43,285 bases of DNA from Azoarcus sp. (GCA_031274995.1 JAISPJ010000045.1:1-43285), one strand, 5' to 3'. Positions 7,884 to 17,573 are shown, numbered from the stretch's first letter. Numbers and translations are program-made. Notes: generated from the sequence alone by a model not told the origin.

Positions 7884-8123
7884 ATGAGCGATATCGAACA
7901 ACGCGTCAGGAAGATTGTTGCCGAACAACTCGGCGTCGCCGAGGCGGAAATCAAGAATGAGGCTTCGTTCGTGGATGACCTGGGCGCGGATTCGCTGGAT
8001 ACCGTTGAACTGGTCATGGCCCTGGAAGAGGAATTCGAATGCGAAATTCCAGATGAGGAAGCGGAGAAGATCACCACTGTTCAGCAGGCGATCGACTACG
8101 TCAACGCCCATCTCAAGAAATAA
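7884..8123 (+). CDS. acpP: Acyl carrier protein
   Basis: Small acidic carrier of 79 residues that holds growing acyl chains on phosphopantetheine. The attachment serine is S37 in [24 protein letters not shown] at 7871-7876 fixes the start at 7884. An in-frame GTG/ATG a few codons earlier is not needed. The 79-base gap after fabG is the longest so far in the operon, so a separate promoter is possible, though I see no clear one. Confidence 0.98.
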   Translation: MSDIEQRVRKIVAEQLGVAEAEIKNEASFVDDLGADSLDTVELVMALEEEFECEIPDEEAEKITTVQQAIDYVNAHLKK

Positions 8124-8224
8124 CTATAACTTCTATCGGTTTTCCGGCTCTTTAGCGATTGTCGGAGCGTGTTTCACAATCGCCGGGGGGGTTCGTTTTC
8201 TCCGCAAGTCTTTCGGAGCGTTCT

Positions 8225-9460
8225 GTGTCGCGTCGTAGAGTCGTTGTCACGGGTCTGGGTGCCGTCTCGCCGGTGGGTAACACTGTTCCCGATGCTTGGG
8301 AAAATGTGCTTGCCGGCAGGAGCGGGATTGGCCCGATTACCCGTTTCGACGCGAGCGCGTTCGCGTGCCGTGTGGCCGGTGAGGTCAGAGGCTTCAATGC
8401 GGCTGACTGGGTGCCGCCGAAGGACGCACGCCGGATGGATGCCTTCGTCCATTATGGACTTGCGGCAGGCGTCCAGGCGTTTCGTGATTCCGGCCTTGAG
8501 GTCACAGAAGCCAATGCTGACCGTATCGGCGTGAATATTGGTTCCGGTATGGGCGGCCTGCCCTTGATCGAAGTGGCGCACAGCGATTATCTCGCCGGCG
8601 GGCCGCGCAAGGTTTCGCCGTTTTTCGTTCCCGGTTCCATCATCAACATGACCTCCGGGAACCTGTCGATCATGCTCGGTCTGAAAGGGCCGAACCTTGC
8701 CGTGGTGACGGCATGCACAACGGGCCTGCATGCCATAGGCATCGGCGCGCGCACGATTGCTTACGGCGATGCTGATGTCATGGTATGTGGCGGTTCGGAG
8801 TCCACGGTAACGCCTCTTGCAGTCGGAGGGTTCTGTTCGGCGAAGGCGCTTTCAACCCGCAATGACGATCCCGCTACCGCCAGCCGCCCTTGGGATATTG
8901 GTCGCGACGGTTTCGTGATCGGAGAAGGTTCCGGCGTGCTGGTGCTCGAAGAGTACGAGCACGCCAGGCGGCGCGGGGCGAGGATATATGCCGAGGTGAT
9001 CGGCTTCGGCATGAGCGGCGATGCTTTCCACATCACCGCGCCGGATACCGACGGTCCACGCCGCAGCATGCTTAACGCGCTCAAGGACGCCAAAATCGAT
9101 CCCGGTCAGGTGCAATACCTGAACGCGCATGGTACATCGACGCCGTTGGGCGACAAGAACGAGACCGATGCGATCAAGCTTGCTTTTGGGAGCGGTAACG
9201 CCTCCAGGCTGGTGGTCAATTCCACCAAATCAATGACCGGACATTTGCTGGGCGGCGCGGGCGGGCTTGAATCGGTATTCACCGTGCTTGCCGTTTACAA
9301 CCAGGTCTCTCCGCCGACGATCAACATCTTCGATCAGGATCCTGAATGTGATCTCGATTACTGCGCCAATACCGCGCGCGCGATGAAGATCGACATCGCC
9401 ATGAAGAACAACTTTGGCTTTGGCGGCACGAACGGCACCTTGGTGTTCCGCCGCGTCTGA
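8225..9460 (+). CDS. fabF: Beta-ketoacyl-ACP synthase II
   Basis: Elongating condensing enzyme, 411 residues if begun at the GTG at 8225. That start gives SRRRVVVTGLGAVSPVG, where family members begin, and has GGAG at 8215-8218. A TTG start at 8159 would add 22 atypical residues. The catalytic set is C164 in TACTTGLHA, H302 in NAHGTSTP and H340 in MTGHLLGG. NFGFGGTNGTLVF closes the protein. It is the last canonical gene of the fab operon, ten bases before a YgfX-like gene. Confidence 0.96.
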   Translation: MSRRRVVVTGLGAVSPVGNTVPDAWENVLAGRSGIGPITRFDASAFACRVAGEVRGFNAADWVPPKDARRMDAFVHYGLAAGVQAFRDSGLEVTEANADRIGVNIGSGMGGLPLIEVAHSDYLAGGPRKVSPFFVPGSIINMTSGNLSIMLGLKGPNLAVVTACTTGLHAIGIGARTIAYGDADVMVCGGSESTVTPLAVGGFCSAKALSTRNDDPATASRPWDIGRDGFVIGEGSGVLVLEEYEHARRRGARIYAEVIGFGMSGDAFHITAPDTDGPRRSMLNALKDAKIDPGQVQYLNAHGTSTPLGDKNETDAIKLAFGSGNASRLVVNSTKSMTGHLLGGAGGLESVFTVLAVYNQVSPPTINIFDQDPECDLDYCANTARAMKIDIAMKNNFGFGGTNGTLVFRRV

Positions 9461-9469
9461 AAACTCCCG

Positions 9470-9964
9470 ATGCCGGACGGGCTGCATCCGCTCACGATAC
9501 GGCTCAGGCCAAGTCCGGCGCTGCTGGCGGCGATCCTGGTCGCGCACCTTGCCGGTGCCGTGGCGCTTTTCTTCATGGATTTGCCGCTTGCGGCAACAAT
9601 TCCGCTCGTGTTGCTGTTGCTTGTTTCTGCCGTTCTGGCTGTGCGGGCGCAGGCGTGCAAGCGCGGGTTATCGCTCGTGCTGGCAGCCGATGGCGCTTTG
9701 CGGATATGCCGGGAAGGCGGGAGCCACGATGCGTGGGGCAGGGTGTTGCCCGGCGCGGTGCTGTTTCCTGCCGTGTCGTGGTTCGCCCTGGCTTGGACGG
9801 CGCGGGACGGCCGCCCCAGGCGCTTGCGCCTGATGCTGATTGCGGCAGAGGTGAATGAGGAAGGCGGCAGCGGAAATATCCAATGGCGGCGGTTGCGCAC
9901 CTGGTTACGCCATCGCGCGCCGGGTACCGGCCCGGACACGCTCAGTCCGGCGGACGCGGGCTGA
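9470..9964 (+). CDS. YgfX-like inner membrane protein
   Basis: A 164-residue protein with two adjacent membrane helices (about residues 17-37 and 39-58), then a soluble part ending in WRRLRTWLRHRAP. This layout (short N-tail, helical hairpin, basic W..LR.WLRHR tail) matches the YgfX/CptA family. In E. coli its members are described as toxin or membrane-associated proteins linked to cell shape. I cannot confirm a toxin role here: no SdhE-type partner gene is adjacent. It follows fabF by ten bases and its 3' end overlaps the convergent nadB by 23 bp. Confidence 0.55.
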   Translation: MPDGLHPLTIRLRPSPALLAAILVAHLAGAVALFFMDLPLAATIPLVLLLLVSAVLAVRAQACKRGLSLVLAADGALRICREGGSHDAWGRVLPGAVLFPAVSWFALAWTARDGRPRRLRLMLIAAEVNEEGGSGNIQWRRLRTWLRHRAPGTGPDTLSPADAG

Positions 9965-11549
9965 ATTGCGGCGGGCGAAGCACGGTGTCGCGGGCGCGTG
10001 GCAGAGTATAGGGGTAGTCGCTTGAGTAGTGCAGCCCCCGGCTTTCACGCCGCCGTAACGCGCAGCGCACGATCAAACCGGCAGTGACGACAAGGTTGCG
10101 CAGTTCGATAAGATCGTTGGAAACGCGGAAATTCGAGTAGAACTCTTCGATTTCGCGCGCGAGAAGCCGGATGCGATGCCCGGCGCGTTGCAGCCGCTTG
10201 TTGGTGCGCACGATGCCGACATAATCCCACATCGCCTGCCGCAATTCCGCCCAGTTATGAGTGATGACAACTTCCTCGTCGGCATCGGCCACGCGGCTCT
10301 CGTCCCAGGCGGGCAGTGAGGGGATCGGAGCGGGTGCATGTGCGAGGATGTCCCTGGCCGCCGCTCTGCCGAAAACCAGGCATTCGAGCAGGGAGTTCGA
10401 CGCCAGACGGTTCGCGCCATGCAGGCCGGTGCCTGCTGATTCACCGACCGCGTAGAGGTTGGGAATATCGGTGCGCGCGGCCAGATCGGTGACGATGCCG
10501 CCGCAGGAATAATGCGCTGCCGGCACGACCGGGATGGGTTCTCGTGTTATGTCGATGCCCAGTTCCAGGCAGTGCGCGTGGATAGTTGGAAAATACCCGC
10601 GTAGCCAATCCGCCGGTTTGTGGCTGATATCGAGGTACACACAATCCAGCCCGTGTTTCTTCATCTCGAAATCAATGGCGCGGGCAACAATGTCTCTTGG
10701 GGCAAGTTCGGCGCGCGCGTCGTGCGCGGGCATGAAACGGGTCCCGTCGGGCAGCTTCAGCAAACCGCCTTCGCCGCGCACCGCTTCGGAAATCAAGAAA
10801 GATTTGGCCTGTGGGTGATACAGGCAGGTGGGGTGGAACTGGATGAATTCCATATTGCGCACCCGGCAGCCCGCACGCCAGGCCATTGCCACACCGTCGC
10901 CGGTGGCGATATCCGGGTTGGTGGTGTAGAGATAGACCTTGCCTGTGCCACCGGTGGCCAGCGCCGTACTGCGCGCGGCGAAGGTGACGACCCGGCCGTT
11001 CTTGATGTCGAGCGCATAGGCGCCGACACAGCCGAGTTCGGGTTGGCCGATCCGTTCGCCATGGATGAGGTCGATGGCGATGTGATATTCGTGGATATCG
11101 ATATTCGGATGCGCGTGCACCGCCTCGATCAGGGTTGTCTGTACCGCCGCGCCGGTGGCATCGGCTGCGTGGATGATGCGCCGATGGGAATGTCCGCCCT
11201 CGCGGGTGAGATGAAACCCGATCTCCGTATCCTCTTCGCGGGTGAAAGGCACGCCGCGCCTGATGAGCCAGTCGATGGCTTCGCGGCTATGTTCAACCGT
11301 ATAACGGGTGACATCCGGGTCGCAAAGGCCAGCCCCGGCATCGAACGTATCGCGGATATGGGCTTCGATGCTGTCGGTAGTGCCGAGCACTGCGGCGATA
11401 CCGCCCTGTGCCAGTGTGCTTGCGCTGTCGGCAAGCGTACGCTTGGTGACGAGCGCAACCTTCAGGCGGTCGGCAAGCAAAAGAGCTATCGATTGGCCTG
11501 CTGCGCCGCTGCCAAGGATCAGGACATCATACTGATATTGGCTAGTCAC
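9942..11549 (-). CDS. nadB: L-aspartate oxidase
   Basis: Flavoprotein that oxidises L-aspartate to iminoaspartate, the first step of NAD synthesis. From the GTG at 11549 it has 535 residues and starts with SQYQYDVLILGSGAAG, the FAD-binding motif. STLAQGGIAAVLG, HHTR-like substrate residues in FHLTREGGHSHRR, ATGGTGKVY and GLHGANRLASNSLLE are all typical. An upstream ATG at 11609 would add 20 residues without a better ribosome site. The gene is on the opposite strand to both neighbours and diverges from rpoE. Confidence 0.95.
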   Translation of the reverse strand: MTSQYQYDVLILGSGAAGQSIALLLADRLKVALVTKRTLADSASTLAQGGIAAVLGTTDSIEAHIRDTFDAGAGLCDPDVTRYTVEHSREAIDWLIRRGVPFTREEDTEIGFHLTREGGHSHRRIIHAADATGAAVQTTLIEAVHAHPNIDIHEYHIAIDLIHGERIGQPELGCVGAYALDIKNGRVVTFAARSTALATGGTGKVYLYTTNPDIATGDGVAMAWRAGCRVRNMEFIQFHPTCLYHPQAKSFLISEAVRGEGGLLKLPDGTRFMPAHDARAELAPRDIVARAIDFEMKKHGLDCVYLDISHKPADWLRGYFPTIHAHCLELGIDITREPIPVVPAAHYSCGGIVTDLAARTDIPNLYAVGESAGTGLHGANRLASNSLLECLVFGRAAARDILAHAPAPIPSLPAWDESRVADADEEVVITHNWAELRQAMWDYVGIVRTNKRLQRAGHRIRLLAREIEEFYSNFRVSNDLIELRNLVVTAGLIVRCALRRRESRGLHYSSDYPYTLPRARDTVLRPPQFSPRPPD

Positions 11550-11778
11550 GATGGTGTGCCTAGTGAGATCAGGGAAAACACACAATATAACACGCGACAG
11601 ATATTCCATTCATACCGGATTTGTGGCATGTTTCCTGCGGATCAGTAGCGCGTCTTTGAACCAAGCCGCAGTGGCATTGTCCATGTGAACAACGAAGCAA
11701 GGAGTTGGTGAGCGGGTGGATAGCTCACTTATATTATGACTATGGAGGTTTTCGATAGAACAGGGTAACGGACACTCG

Positions 11779-12378
11779 ATGAGTGATCGTGAAATCGATC
11801 AACTGTTGGTAGAGCGCGTTCAGAGTGGAGACAAGCAGGCGTTTGGTTTATTGGTGTCGAAATACCAACGCAAACTCCATCGCCTTCTCGCGCGGTTGGT
11901 GCGCGACCCTGCCGAGGTAGAGGATTTGGCTCAGGAAACATTCATCAAGGCGTATCGCGCCTTGGGTTCGTTTCGCGGGGAAAGTGCTTTTTACACATGG
12001 CTTTACCGGATCGGTGTCAACACCGCGAAAAATTACCTCGCTGCCCAGGTTCGCCGGGTACCGGTTTCGGCCATGGCGGATTTGGGCGATATGGAAGGTG
12101 CCGAAGGCGCAGAACGCCTGCGTGACTTCGATACGCCCGAGCGCCAGTTGATGACACGCCAGATTGCGTTGACGGTAGACGAGGCCATGGCCGGTTTACC
12201 CAACGAATTGCGCGAGGCCATCATCCTGCGTGAACTGGAAGGGCTTAGTTACGAAGATATTGCCAGTGCCATGGACTGTCCGATCGGCACGGTACGGTCA
12301 CGGATTTTCCGTGCTCGTGAGGCAATTGCTGCCCGCCTGCGACCACTGCTTGGCACGCGCGCTGATGAACGCTGGTAA
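11779..12378 (+). CDS. rpoE: RNA polymerase sigma-E factor
   Basis: Extracytoplasmic-function sigma factor of 199 residues that directs the envelope stress response. Region 2 contains DLAQETFIKAYRAL and FYTWLYRIGVNTAKN. Region 4 contains LPNELREAIILRELEGLSYEDIA followed by the HTH IGTVRSRIFRARE. It heads the rpoE-rseA-rseB-rseC cluster. An imperfect -35/-10 pair (TTGGTG near 11705, TATATT near 11730, spacer 19) lies upstream. I see no convincing GGAACTT/TCTGA autoregulatory promoter. Confidence 0.96.
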   Translation: MSDREIDQLLVERVQSGDKQAFGLLVSKYQRKLHRLLARLVRDPAEVEDLAQETFIKAYRALGSFRGESAFYTWLYRIGVNTAKNYLAAQVRRVPVSAMADLGDMEGAEGAERLRDFDTPERQLMTRQIALTVDEAMAGLPNELREAIILRELEGLSYEDIASAMDCPIGTVRSRIFRAREAIAARLRPLLGTRADERW

Positions 12379-12412
12379 ATGATGCAAAACACTTTAATGG
12401 ATGAGAGCTGAA

Positions 12413-12946
12413 ATGAAAGAGAAACTTTCGGCGATGCTCGATGGCAATCTTGACGACGTAATGGCCCGAGCGTTGTTCATCCGTCTCAAACACGATACGG
12501 CGTTCCGCGAGGAATGGGATACGTATTGCCTGGTTGGCGATTTCATCCGGGGCTACGCGCCACCGGAACTGGAGGGGTTTACCGAGCGGGTGATGGCCCG
12601 TCTCGAAAAAGAACCCACTATCCTTGTTCCGTCTGGCAAGGAAAACAAGAACTCCGCCTCCACTGCGCGTCATTTCTGGCATCATCGCCTGTTGCCGTTG
12701 GCTGCCTCGGTGATGGGTATCCTGGCGGTAGGGGGTGTCATGGCGGTGTTGTCCCGGGATGCGCCTGCCCCGGCGGCGCTATCCGTTCAGGTTGTTGAAG
12801 CACCGGCAACAGTTCCTGCCCCTGCCCATCCCATGAAGGACGGTGCGCGCTATGAATACCTGGTTGCGCATCAGGCATTGGCCGGCGGGCCAATGCCTGC
12901 GGCGGTACAGTACGTGCGTACCGTATCGGTTCCGCTGGAGGAATGA
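12413..12946 (+). CDS. rseA: Anti-sigma-E factor RseA
   Basis: Inner-membrane protein that holds RpoE inactive until cleaved under envelope stress. The 177 residues start MKEKLSAMLDGNLDD, the family's N-terminus, with the sigma-binding domain over about 1-70. One membrane helix follows at about 92-113 (LLPLAASVMGILAVGGVMAVL) and the remainder is periplasmic. An ATG 12 bases upstream (12401) is possible but atypical. The stop overlaps an in-frame rseB ATG at 12943. Confidence 0.88.
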   Translation: MKEKLSAMLDGNLDDVMARALFIRLKHDTAFREEWDTYCLVGDFIRGYAPPELEGFTERVMARLEKEPTILVPSGKENKNSASTARHFWHHRLLPLAASVMGILAVGGVMAVLSRDAPAPAALSVQVVEAPATVPAPAHPMKDGARYEYLVAHQALAGGPMPAAVQYVRTVSVPLEE

Positions 12947-12954
12947 GGTCGATA

Positions 12955-13998
12955 ATGGCTGGAACCAGACCAGTGGTCACGATCAGAACGTGGTTTTTTG
13001 CCGGACTGTGCATACTGTGCGGCCAGTCCATCACCAATCATGCCGCCACGATAAGCAGCGAACGTTTGCTTGCCGCAAAGAACGAGCCGATGGCGCCCAT
13101 GTCCGGGTTGGAGGCGGTGAATCCACTGGCCTGGCTTGACCGCATCGGTCAAGCCAGCCGACAACTGAATTACGTCGGTACCTTTAGTTACCAGACAAAA
13201 TGGCGGACCGAAACATCGCGCATCGTTCATCGCTTCGCTAAAGGAATAGAAAGCGAACGCCTGGAGGTGCTCGACGGCAGTCCGCGCGAAGTCATCCGGC
13301 AAGGCAAGGAACTGCGTTGCGTGTTGCCTGCGCAACGTGCCGTCATCATCGGCCGGGCCGGGAACCGTGGCAGTTTTCCGGGCCGCCTGCCGCAAAATCA
13401 TTCCGAACTGACCGGCAATTACCGCGTCCGGCTGGATGGGGTGGGGCGTATTGCGGGGCATGAAGTCCAGAAACTGATACTTGAACCGCGTGATAAATTG
13501 CGTTTTGGCCATGTGCTGTGGGCCGAAATGCATAGCGGTCTGCTTCTCAAGGCGCAGGTGCTCGATGCAAAGGGGGAGGTGATCGAGCAATTTGCCTTTA
13601 GCGACGTGCGCGTCGGTGGCGAGGTTGATGCCGGGTTACTTGAGCCTCGTGTGAAGGTCGAGGCAGATTGGCGCACGATCGATGTCGGAAGGGATGACGG
13701 TGCGCAATTTGATAGTCAATGGGTACTCAGGGAACCTTTGCCTGGTTTCGCGCTGTTGATGATGATGCGCCATCGCAGCGGGAGGGCCTTGCAAATGGTG
13801 TTCAGTGATGGCCTTGCGGCGATTTCGATCTTTATTGAACCGGCAGAAGCAGGAGTTGTGGCGCGTGGAGCTTATCCTGGAGGCGGCGCGGTCAACGTTT
13901 TCGAGCGTGTTGCGGGCGGTCACCGCATTACGGTGTTGGGCGAAGTACCGGCGCATCTCGTGCAACGGGCTGCCGAAGCTCTCGAGGCACATAAATGA
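12955..13998 (+). CDS. rseB: Sigma-E regulatory protein RseB (MucB)
   Basis: Periplasmic sensor that binds RseA and protects it from DegS-type cleavage; in E. coli it senses mislocalised lipoprotein and LPS. The protein has 347 residues with an N-terminal signal peptide (hydrophobic core FFAGLCILCG). The MucB/RseB fold follows with LNYVGTFSYQ near residue 68 and GHEVQKLILEPRDKLRFGHVLW. GAGG at 12945-12948 favours ATG 12955; the ATG at 12943 overlaps rseA. It shares an ATGA with rseC. Confidence 0.92.
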   Translation: MAGTRPVVTIRTWFFAGLCILCGQSITNHAATISSERLLAAKNEPMAPMSGLEAVNPLAWLDRIGQASRQLNYVGTFSYQTKWRTETSRIVHRFAKGIESERLEVLDGSPREVIRQGKELRCVLPAQRAVIIGRAGNRGSFPGRLPQNHSELTGNYRVRLDGVGRIAGHEVQKLILEPRDKLRFGHVLWAEMHSGLLLKAQVLDAKGEVIEQFAFSDVRVGGEVDAGLLEPRVKVEADWRTIDVGRDDGAQFDSQWVLREPLPGFALLMMMRHRSGRALQMVFSDGLAAISIFIEPAEAGVVARGAYPGGGAVNVFERVAGGHRITVLGEVPAHLVQRAAEALEAHK

Positions 13999-14471
13999 TC
14001 TCAGCCAGGGCAGTCGTCGTGCGCGCCGGGGAGGGCAAGGCCTGGGTTCGCTTGCTCGAACATCATGGTGGCTGCGGGCGCTGCGATGAACCAGGTGGTT
14101 GCCATGCGCCCCGGTTGGAGGCAATGTTCCGTGGGAGCGGGAGGACTTTCGCGGTTGAAGATCCTTTTGGCCTGCGTGTGGATGAGCAGGTCAGGATCGT
14201 GATCGACGATGGCATGCCGCTCAAGGCGGCACTGGCAAGTTATGGCCTGGGAACGGTACTGATTCTTGGTGGTTCCGCGCTGGGCGTCTGGCTGGCCCCG
14301 GCGGCGCGGGCCGATCTGGGTGCGGTCACAGGACTGGCCCTTGGGATTGCCGTCATGGTGTTCATCCTGTGCATTCGCGCACGGCGGCGTGGCCCGTCCA
14401 CCTGGCGGTTGCGTGTCGAGCGGGATGAAGGTGGAAATGCCGTCGCCGGTTGTATGGGCATCGGCTACTGA
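13995..14471 (+). CDS. rseC: RseC/MucC family positive regulator
   Basis: Membrane protein of 158 residues, a modulator of sigma-E and relative of proteins tied to Rnf/SoxR function. A cysteine cluster [10 protein letters not shown] (C27, C30, C36) precedes two membrane helices at about 79-101 and 108-130. The cysteines suggest a redox or metal role, which is family-level inference. It ends the rpoE cluster, and the mucD/degP protease gene often found next is not here. Instead, dcd follows after 76 bases. Confidence 0.9.
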   Translation: MISARAVVVRAGEGKAWVRLLEHHGGCGRCDEPGGCHAPRLEAMFRGSGRTFAVEDPFGLRVDEQVRIVIDDGMPLKAALASYGLGTVLILGGSALGVWLAPAARADLGAVTGLALGIAVMVFILCIRARRRGPSTWRLRVERDEGGNAVAGCMGIGY

Positions 14472-14547
14472 TCTGAACTGGCCTCTTGCATTCCCCGCCC
14501 CCGGGCATACACTACGCGCTTTTGCACGCAGCCCCGGAGCACACCGC

Positions 14548-15114
14548 ATGTCCATCAAATCCGACCGCTGGATACGCCGCATGGCCGGACAGCACGGCAT
14601 GATCGAACCGTTCGAGCCATATCTGGTGCGGGAGATCGAAGGGCGCAAGATCGTTTCCTATGGCACATCGAGTTACGGCTACGACATCCGCTGCGCCCCG
14701 GAATTCAAGGTTTTCACCAACATCAATTCCACGGTCGTCGACCCCAAAGCGTTCGATCCGAAGTCCTTCGTCGAGATTGACGCGCAGGTTTGCATCATTC
14801 CGCCCAATTCCTTCGCGCTGGCGCGCACGGTCGAGTATTTCCGCATCCCGCGCAACGTGCTCACGGTTTGCTTGGGCAAAAGCACCTATGCGCGTTGCGG
14901 CATTATCGTGAACGTGACCCCCTTCGAACCGGAGTGGGAAGGCTACGTCACCCTGGAATTTTCAAATACCACGCCGTTGCCCGCCAAAATTTACGCGGGC
15001 GAGGGTTGTGCGCAAGTGCTGTTCTTCGAATCCGACGAAGTATGCGAGACTTCGTACAAGGATCGTGGCGGCAAGTACCAGGGACAGGTCGGCGTCACAT
15101 TGCCGAAGATTTGA
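14548..15114 (+). CDS. dcd: dCTP deaminase
   Basis: Deaminates dCTP to dUTP, feeding Dut and thymidylate synthesis. The protein has 188 residues. [20 protein letters not shown] holds the phosphate-binding Ser/Arg and [20 protein letters not shown] the catalytic Glu. [11 protein letters not shown] forms the C-terminal lid. The start at 14548 follows a GGAG about ten bases away. The partner enzyme gene dut is 17 kb away in this window. Confidence 0.96.
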   Translation: MSIKSDRWIRRMAGQHGMIEPFEPYLVREIEGRKIVSYGTSSYGYDIRCAPEFKVFTNINSTVVDPKAFDPKSFVEIDAQVCIIPPNSFALARTVEYFRIPRNVLTVCLGKSTYARCGIIVNVTPFEPEWEGYVTLEFSNTTPLPAKIYAGEGCAQVLFFESDEVCETSYKDRGGKYQGQVGVTLPKI

Positions 15115-15159
15115 AGAAACATTTAAGGATGTAATAGTCCGAACGCCGGGGAAACCGAG

Positions 15160-17406
15160 ATGCGATTCCACTTCCCGATCATCATCATTGACGAGGACTT
15201 CCGGTCCGACAACGCTTCCGGGCTGGATATCCGCGCCTTGGTCGAAGCCATCGGCAAGGAAGACATGGACGTGCTGGGCGTGACCAGCTATGGTGATCTG
15301 ACCTCGTTTGCGCAGCAGCAAAGCCGCGCTTCAGCTTTCATCTTGTCCATCGACGACGATGAGTTTACTTCGCGCGAGGCTGCGGACAAGGCCATTGACG
15401 GTTTACGCGCGTTTGTCGAGGCCATCCGTCGGCGCAATACCGACATTCCGATCTTTCTTTACGGCGAGACACGCACCGCACGCCACATTCCAAATGACGT
15501 GCTGCGCGAATTGCATGGTTTCATCCACATGTTCGAGGATACGCCGGAATTCATTGCCCGCTATGTGGTGCGGGAGGCCAAGCATTATCTCGATTCGCTG
15601 CCGCCGCCATTTTTCCGTGCGCTCACGCACTATGCCGCAGACAGTTCCTATTCCTGGCATTGCCCTGGGCATTCGGGCGGCGTTGCTTTCCTGAAGAGTC
15701 CGGTCGGGCAGATGTTCCACCAGTTTTTCGGCGAGAACATGCTGCGAGCCGATGTGTGCAATGCCGTTGACGAACTCGGCCAGTTGCTCGACCACACCGG
15801 CCCGGTAGCGGCTTCCGAGCGCAACGCGGCACGTATCTTCAATTGCGACCATCTTTATTTCGTCACCAACGGCACGTCGACATCGAACAAGATGGTGTGG
15901 CACACCGCAGTTGCATCCGGCGATATCGTGGTCGTGGATCGCAATTGCCATAAATCGGTTTTACATTCAATTGTCATGACCGGGGCGATTCCGGTATTCC
16001 TTACTCCGACCCGCAATCACTACGGCATCATTGGCCCGATTCCGCTGGAGGAGTTCCGCATCGAAAATATCCAGAAAAAGATTGAGGCAAATCCCTTTGC
16101 GTGCAAGGCAAAGAACAAGAAGCCACGCATTCTGACCATTACGCAATCGACCTACGATGGCGTGATCTACAACGTCGAGACCATCAAACAAATGCTTGAT
16201 GGTCAGATCGATACCTTGCTGTTCGACGAAGCCTGGCTGCCGCATGCGGCTTTCCATGATTTCTACAGCGGTTACCACGCCATTGGCGAAGGCCGCCCGC
16301 GATGCCGGGATTCAATGGTTTTCTCCACCCAGTCGACCCACAAACTGCTCGCCGGGTTGTCGCAGGCGTCGCAAATTCTCGTGCAGAACTCGGAAACCCG
16401 CCAGCTCGACCGCGACATTTTCAATGAAGCCTACCTGATGCATACATCGACTTCTCCGCAATACGCCATCATCGCGTCCTGTGATGTGGCGGCGGCGATG
16501 ATGGAAGCCCCCGGCGGCACGGCGCTGGTCAATGAGTCGCTGGCCGAGGCCATCGAATTCCGCCGCGCCATGCGAAAGGTGGGTGGCGACTACGGCATGG
16601 ATGACTGGTGGTTCCAGGTCTGGGGTTCCGAGCATCTCGACGACGACGGCCTGCTCGACCGCGAAGACTGGACATTGCGCGCCAACGAACGCTGGCACGG
16701 TTTCGGCAACCTCGCGCCGGGCTTTAACATGCTCGATCCGATCAAGGCCACCATCATCACGCCGGGCCTGGATGTCGATGGCGATTTCGCCGACCATACC
16801 GGCATTCCGGCCGCAATCGTCACCAAGTATCTGGCCGAGCACGGCATCATCGTCGAAAAAACCGGTCTGTATTCGTTCTTCATCATGTTTACCATCGGTA
16901 TTACCAAGGGCCGCTGGAATACGATGCTCACGGAGTTGCAGCAATTCAAGGACGACTATGACCGCAACCAGCCGCTATGGCGCGTGATGCCGGAATTCAT
17001 CGCGCGGCATCCGAGATATGAGCGGGTCGGCCTCAAGGAACTGTGCAGCCATATTCACGAGTTCTACAAGAAACACGATGTCGCGCGCCTGACCACCGAG
17101 ATGTATCTTTCCGACATGACGCCCGTCATGAAACCTGCTGATGCCTTTGCCCGCGTGGCTCACCGCGAGATTGAACGGGTGATGCTGGCCAACTTGGAAG
17201 GGCGGGTGACAGCGATGCTGGTAACGCCTTATCCGCCGGGTATCCCGCTGCTCATCCCTGGAGAACGTTTCAACGCGATTATTGTCCGTTATCTTGCTTT
17301 TGCGCGCGACTTCAATGCCGTGTTCCCCGGTTTTGAGACGGATATTCATGGGCTGGTGAAAGGGGAAGATGGCTTGTACTACGTCGATTGCGTGAAAGAC
17401 GATTAG
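15160..17406 (+). CDS. PLP-dependent arginine/lysine/ornithine decarboxylase
   Basis: Fold-type I PLP enzyme of 748 residues with three parts. An N-terminal receiver-like wing (1-130) precedes the PLP core. The Schiff-base lysine is K395 in STQSTHKLLAGLSQAS, with SWHCPGHSGG near 168 and DEAWLPHAAFHDFY. A C-terminal domain ends the protein. It converts a basic amino acid to the polyamine precursor or acid-resistance product. Length and lysine position fit AdiA-type arginine decarboxylase better than the 711-715-residue lysine enzymes, but substrate is not settled by sequence alone. No antiporter gene lies beside it, which argues for a biosynthetic rather than acid-resistance role. Confidence 0.9.
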   Translation: MRFHFPIIIIDEDFRSDNASGLDIRALVEAIGKEDMDVLGVTSYGDLTSFAQQQSRASAFILSIDDDEFTSREAADKAIDGLRAFVEAIRRRNTDIPIFLYGETRTARHIPNDVLRELHGFIHMFEDTPEFIARYVVREAKHYLDSLPPPFFRALTHYAADSSYSWHCPGHSGGVAFLKSPVGQMFHQFFGENMLRADVCNAVDELGQLLDHTGPVAASERNAARIFNCDHLYFVTNGTSTSNKMVWHTAVASGDIVVVDRNCHKSVLHSIVMTGAIPVFLTPTRNHYGIIGPIPLEEFRIENIQKKIEANPFACKAKNKKPRILTITQSTYDGVIYNVETIKQMLDGQIDTLLFDEAWLPHAAFHDFYSGYHAIGEGRPRCRDSMVFSTQSTHKLLAGLSQASQILVQNSETRQLDRDIFNEAYLMHTSTSPQYAIIASCDVAAAMMEAPGGTALVNESLAEAIEFRRAMRKVGGDYGMDDWWFQVWGSEHLDDDGLLDREDWTLRANERWHGFGNLAPGFNMLDPIKATIITPGLDVDGDFADHTGIPAAIVTKYLAEHGIIVEKTGLYSFFIMFTIGITKGRWNTMLTELQQFKDDYDRNQPLWRVMPEFIARHPRYERVGLKELCSHIHEFYKKHDVARLTTEMYLSDMTPVMKPADAFARVAHREIERVMLANLEGRVTAMLVTPYPPGIPLLIPGERFNAIIVRYLAFARDFNAVFPGFETDIHGLVKGEDGLYYVDCVKDD

Positions 17407-17447
17407 CGGTGATCCTGATTTTGTGATGATGTTGTGGAAAACGGCTC

Positions 17448-17486
17448 GCAGGAAAAGTAAAAATTAAATTTTCTGCTTTTGACTGC
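17448..17486. repeat. AT-rich imperfect inverted repeat
   Basis: Nested arms GCAG/CTGC, AAAAG/CTTTT and AAAATT/AATTTT form an imperfect hairpin about 40 bases downstream of the decarboxylase stop. It could end that transcript, though the stem is A/T-dominated and there is no classic GC stem. Confidence 0.35.
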
Positions 17487-17573
17487 GATAAATGCAGCTT
17501 CACAGGATTGCTGTTATGGCCTGTAAATGTATGCGTAAAAAATTAACACCGACCTTTTTAAAAGGAGAAATTC

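Noticed and set aside
10620-11648. A 342-codon plus-strand frame opposite nadB
   Set aside because: Antisense to a clear NadB; composition is a mirror of nadB codons.
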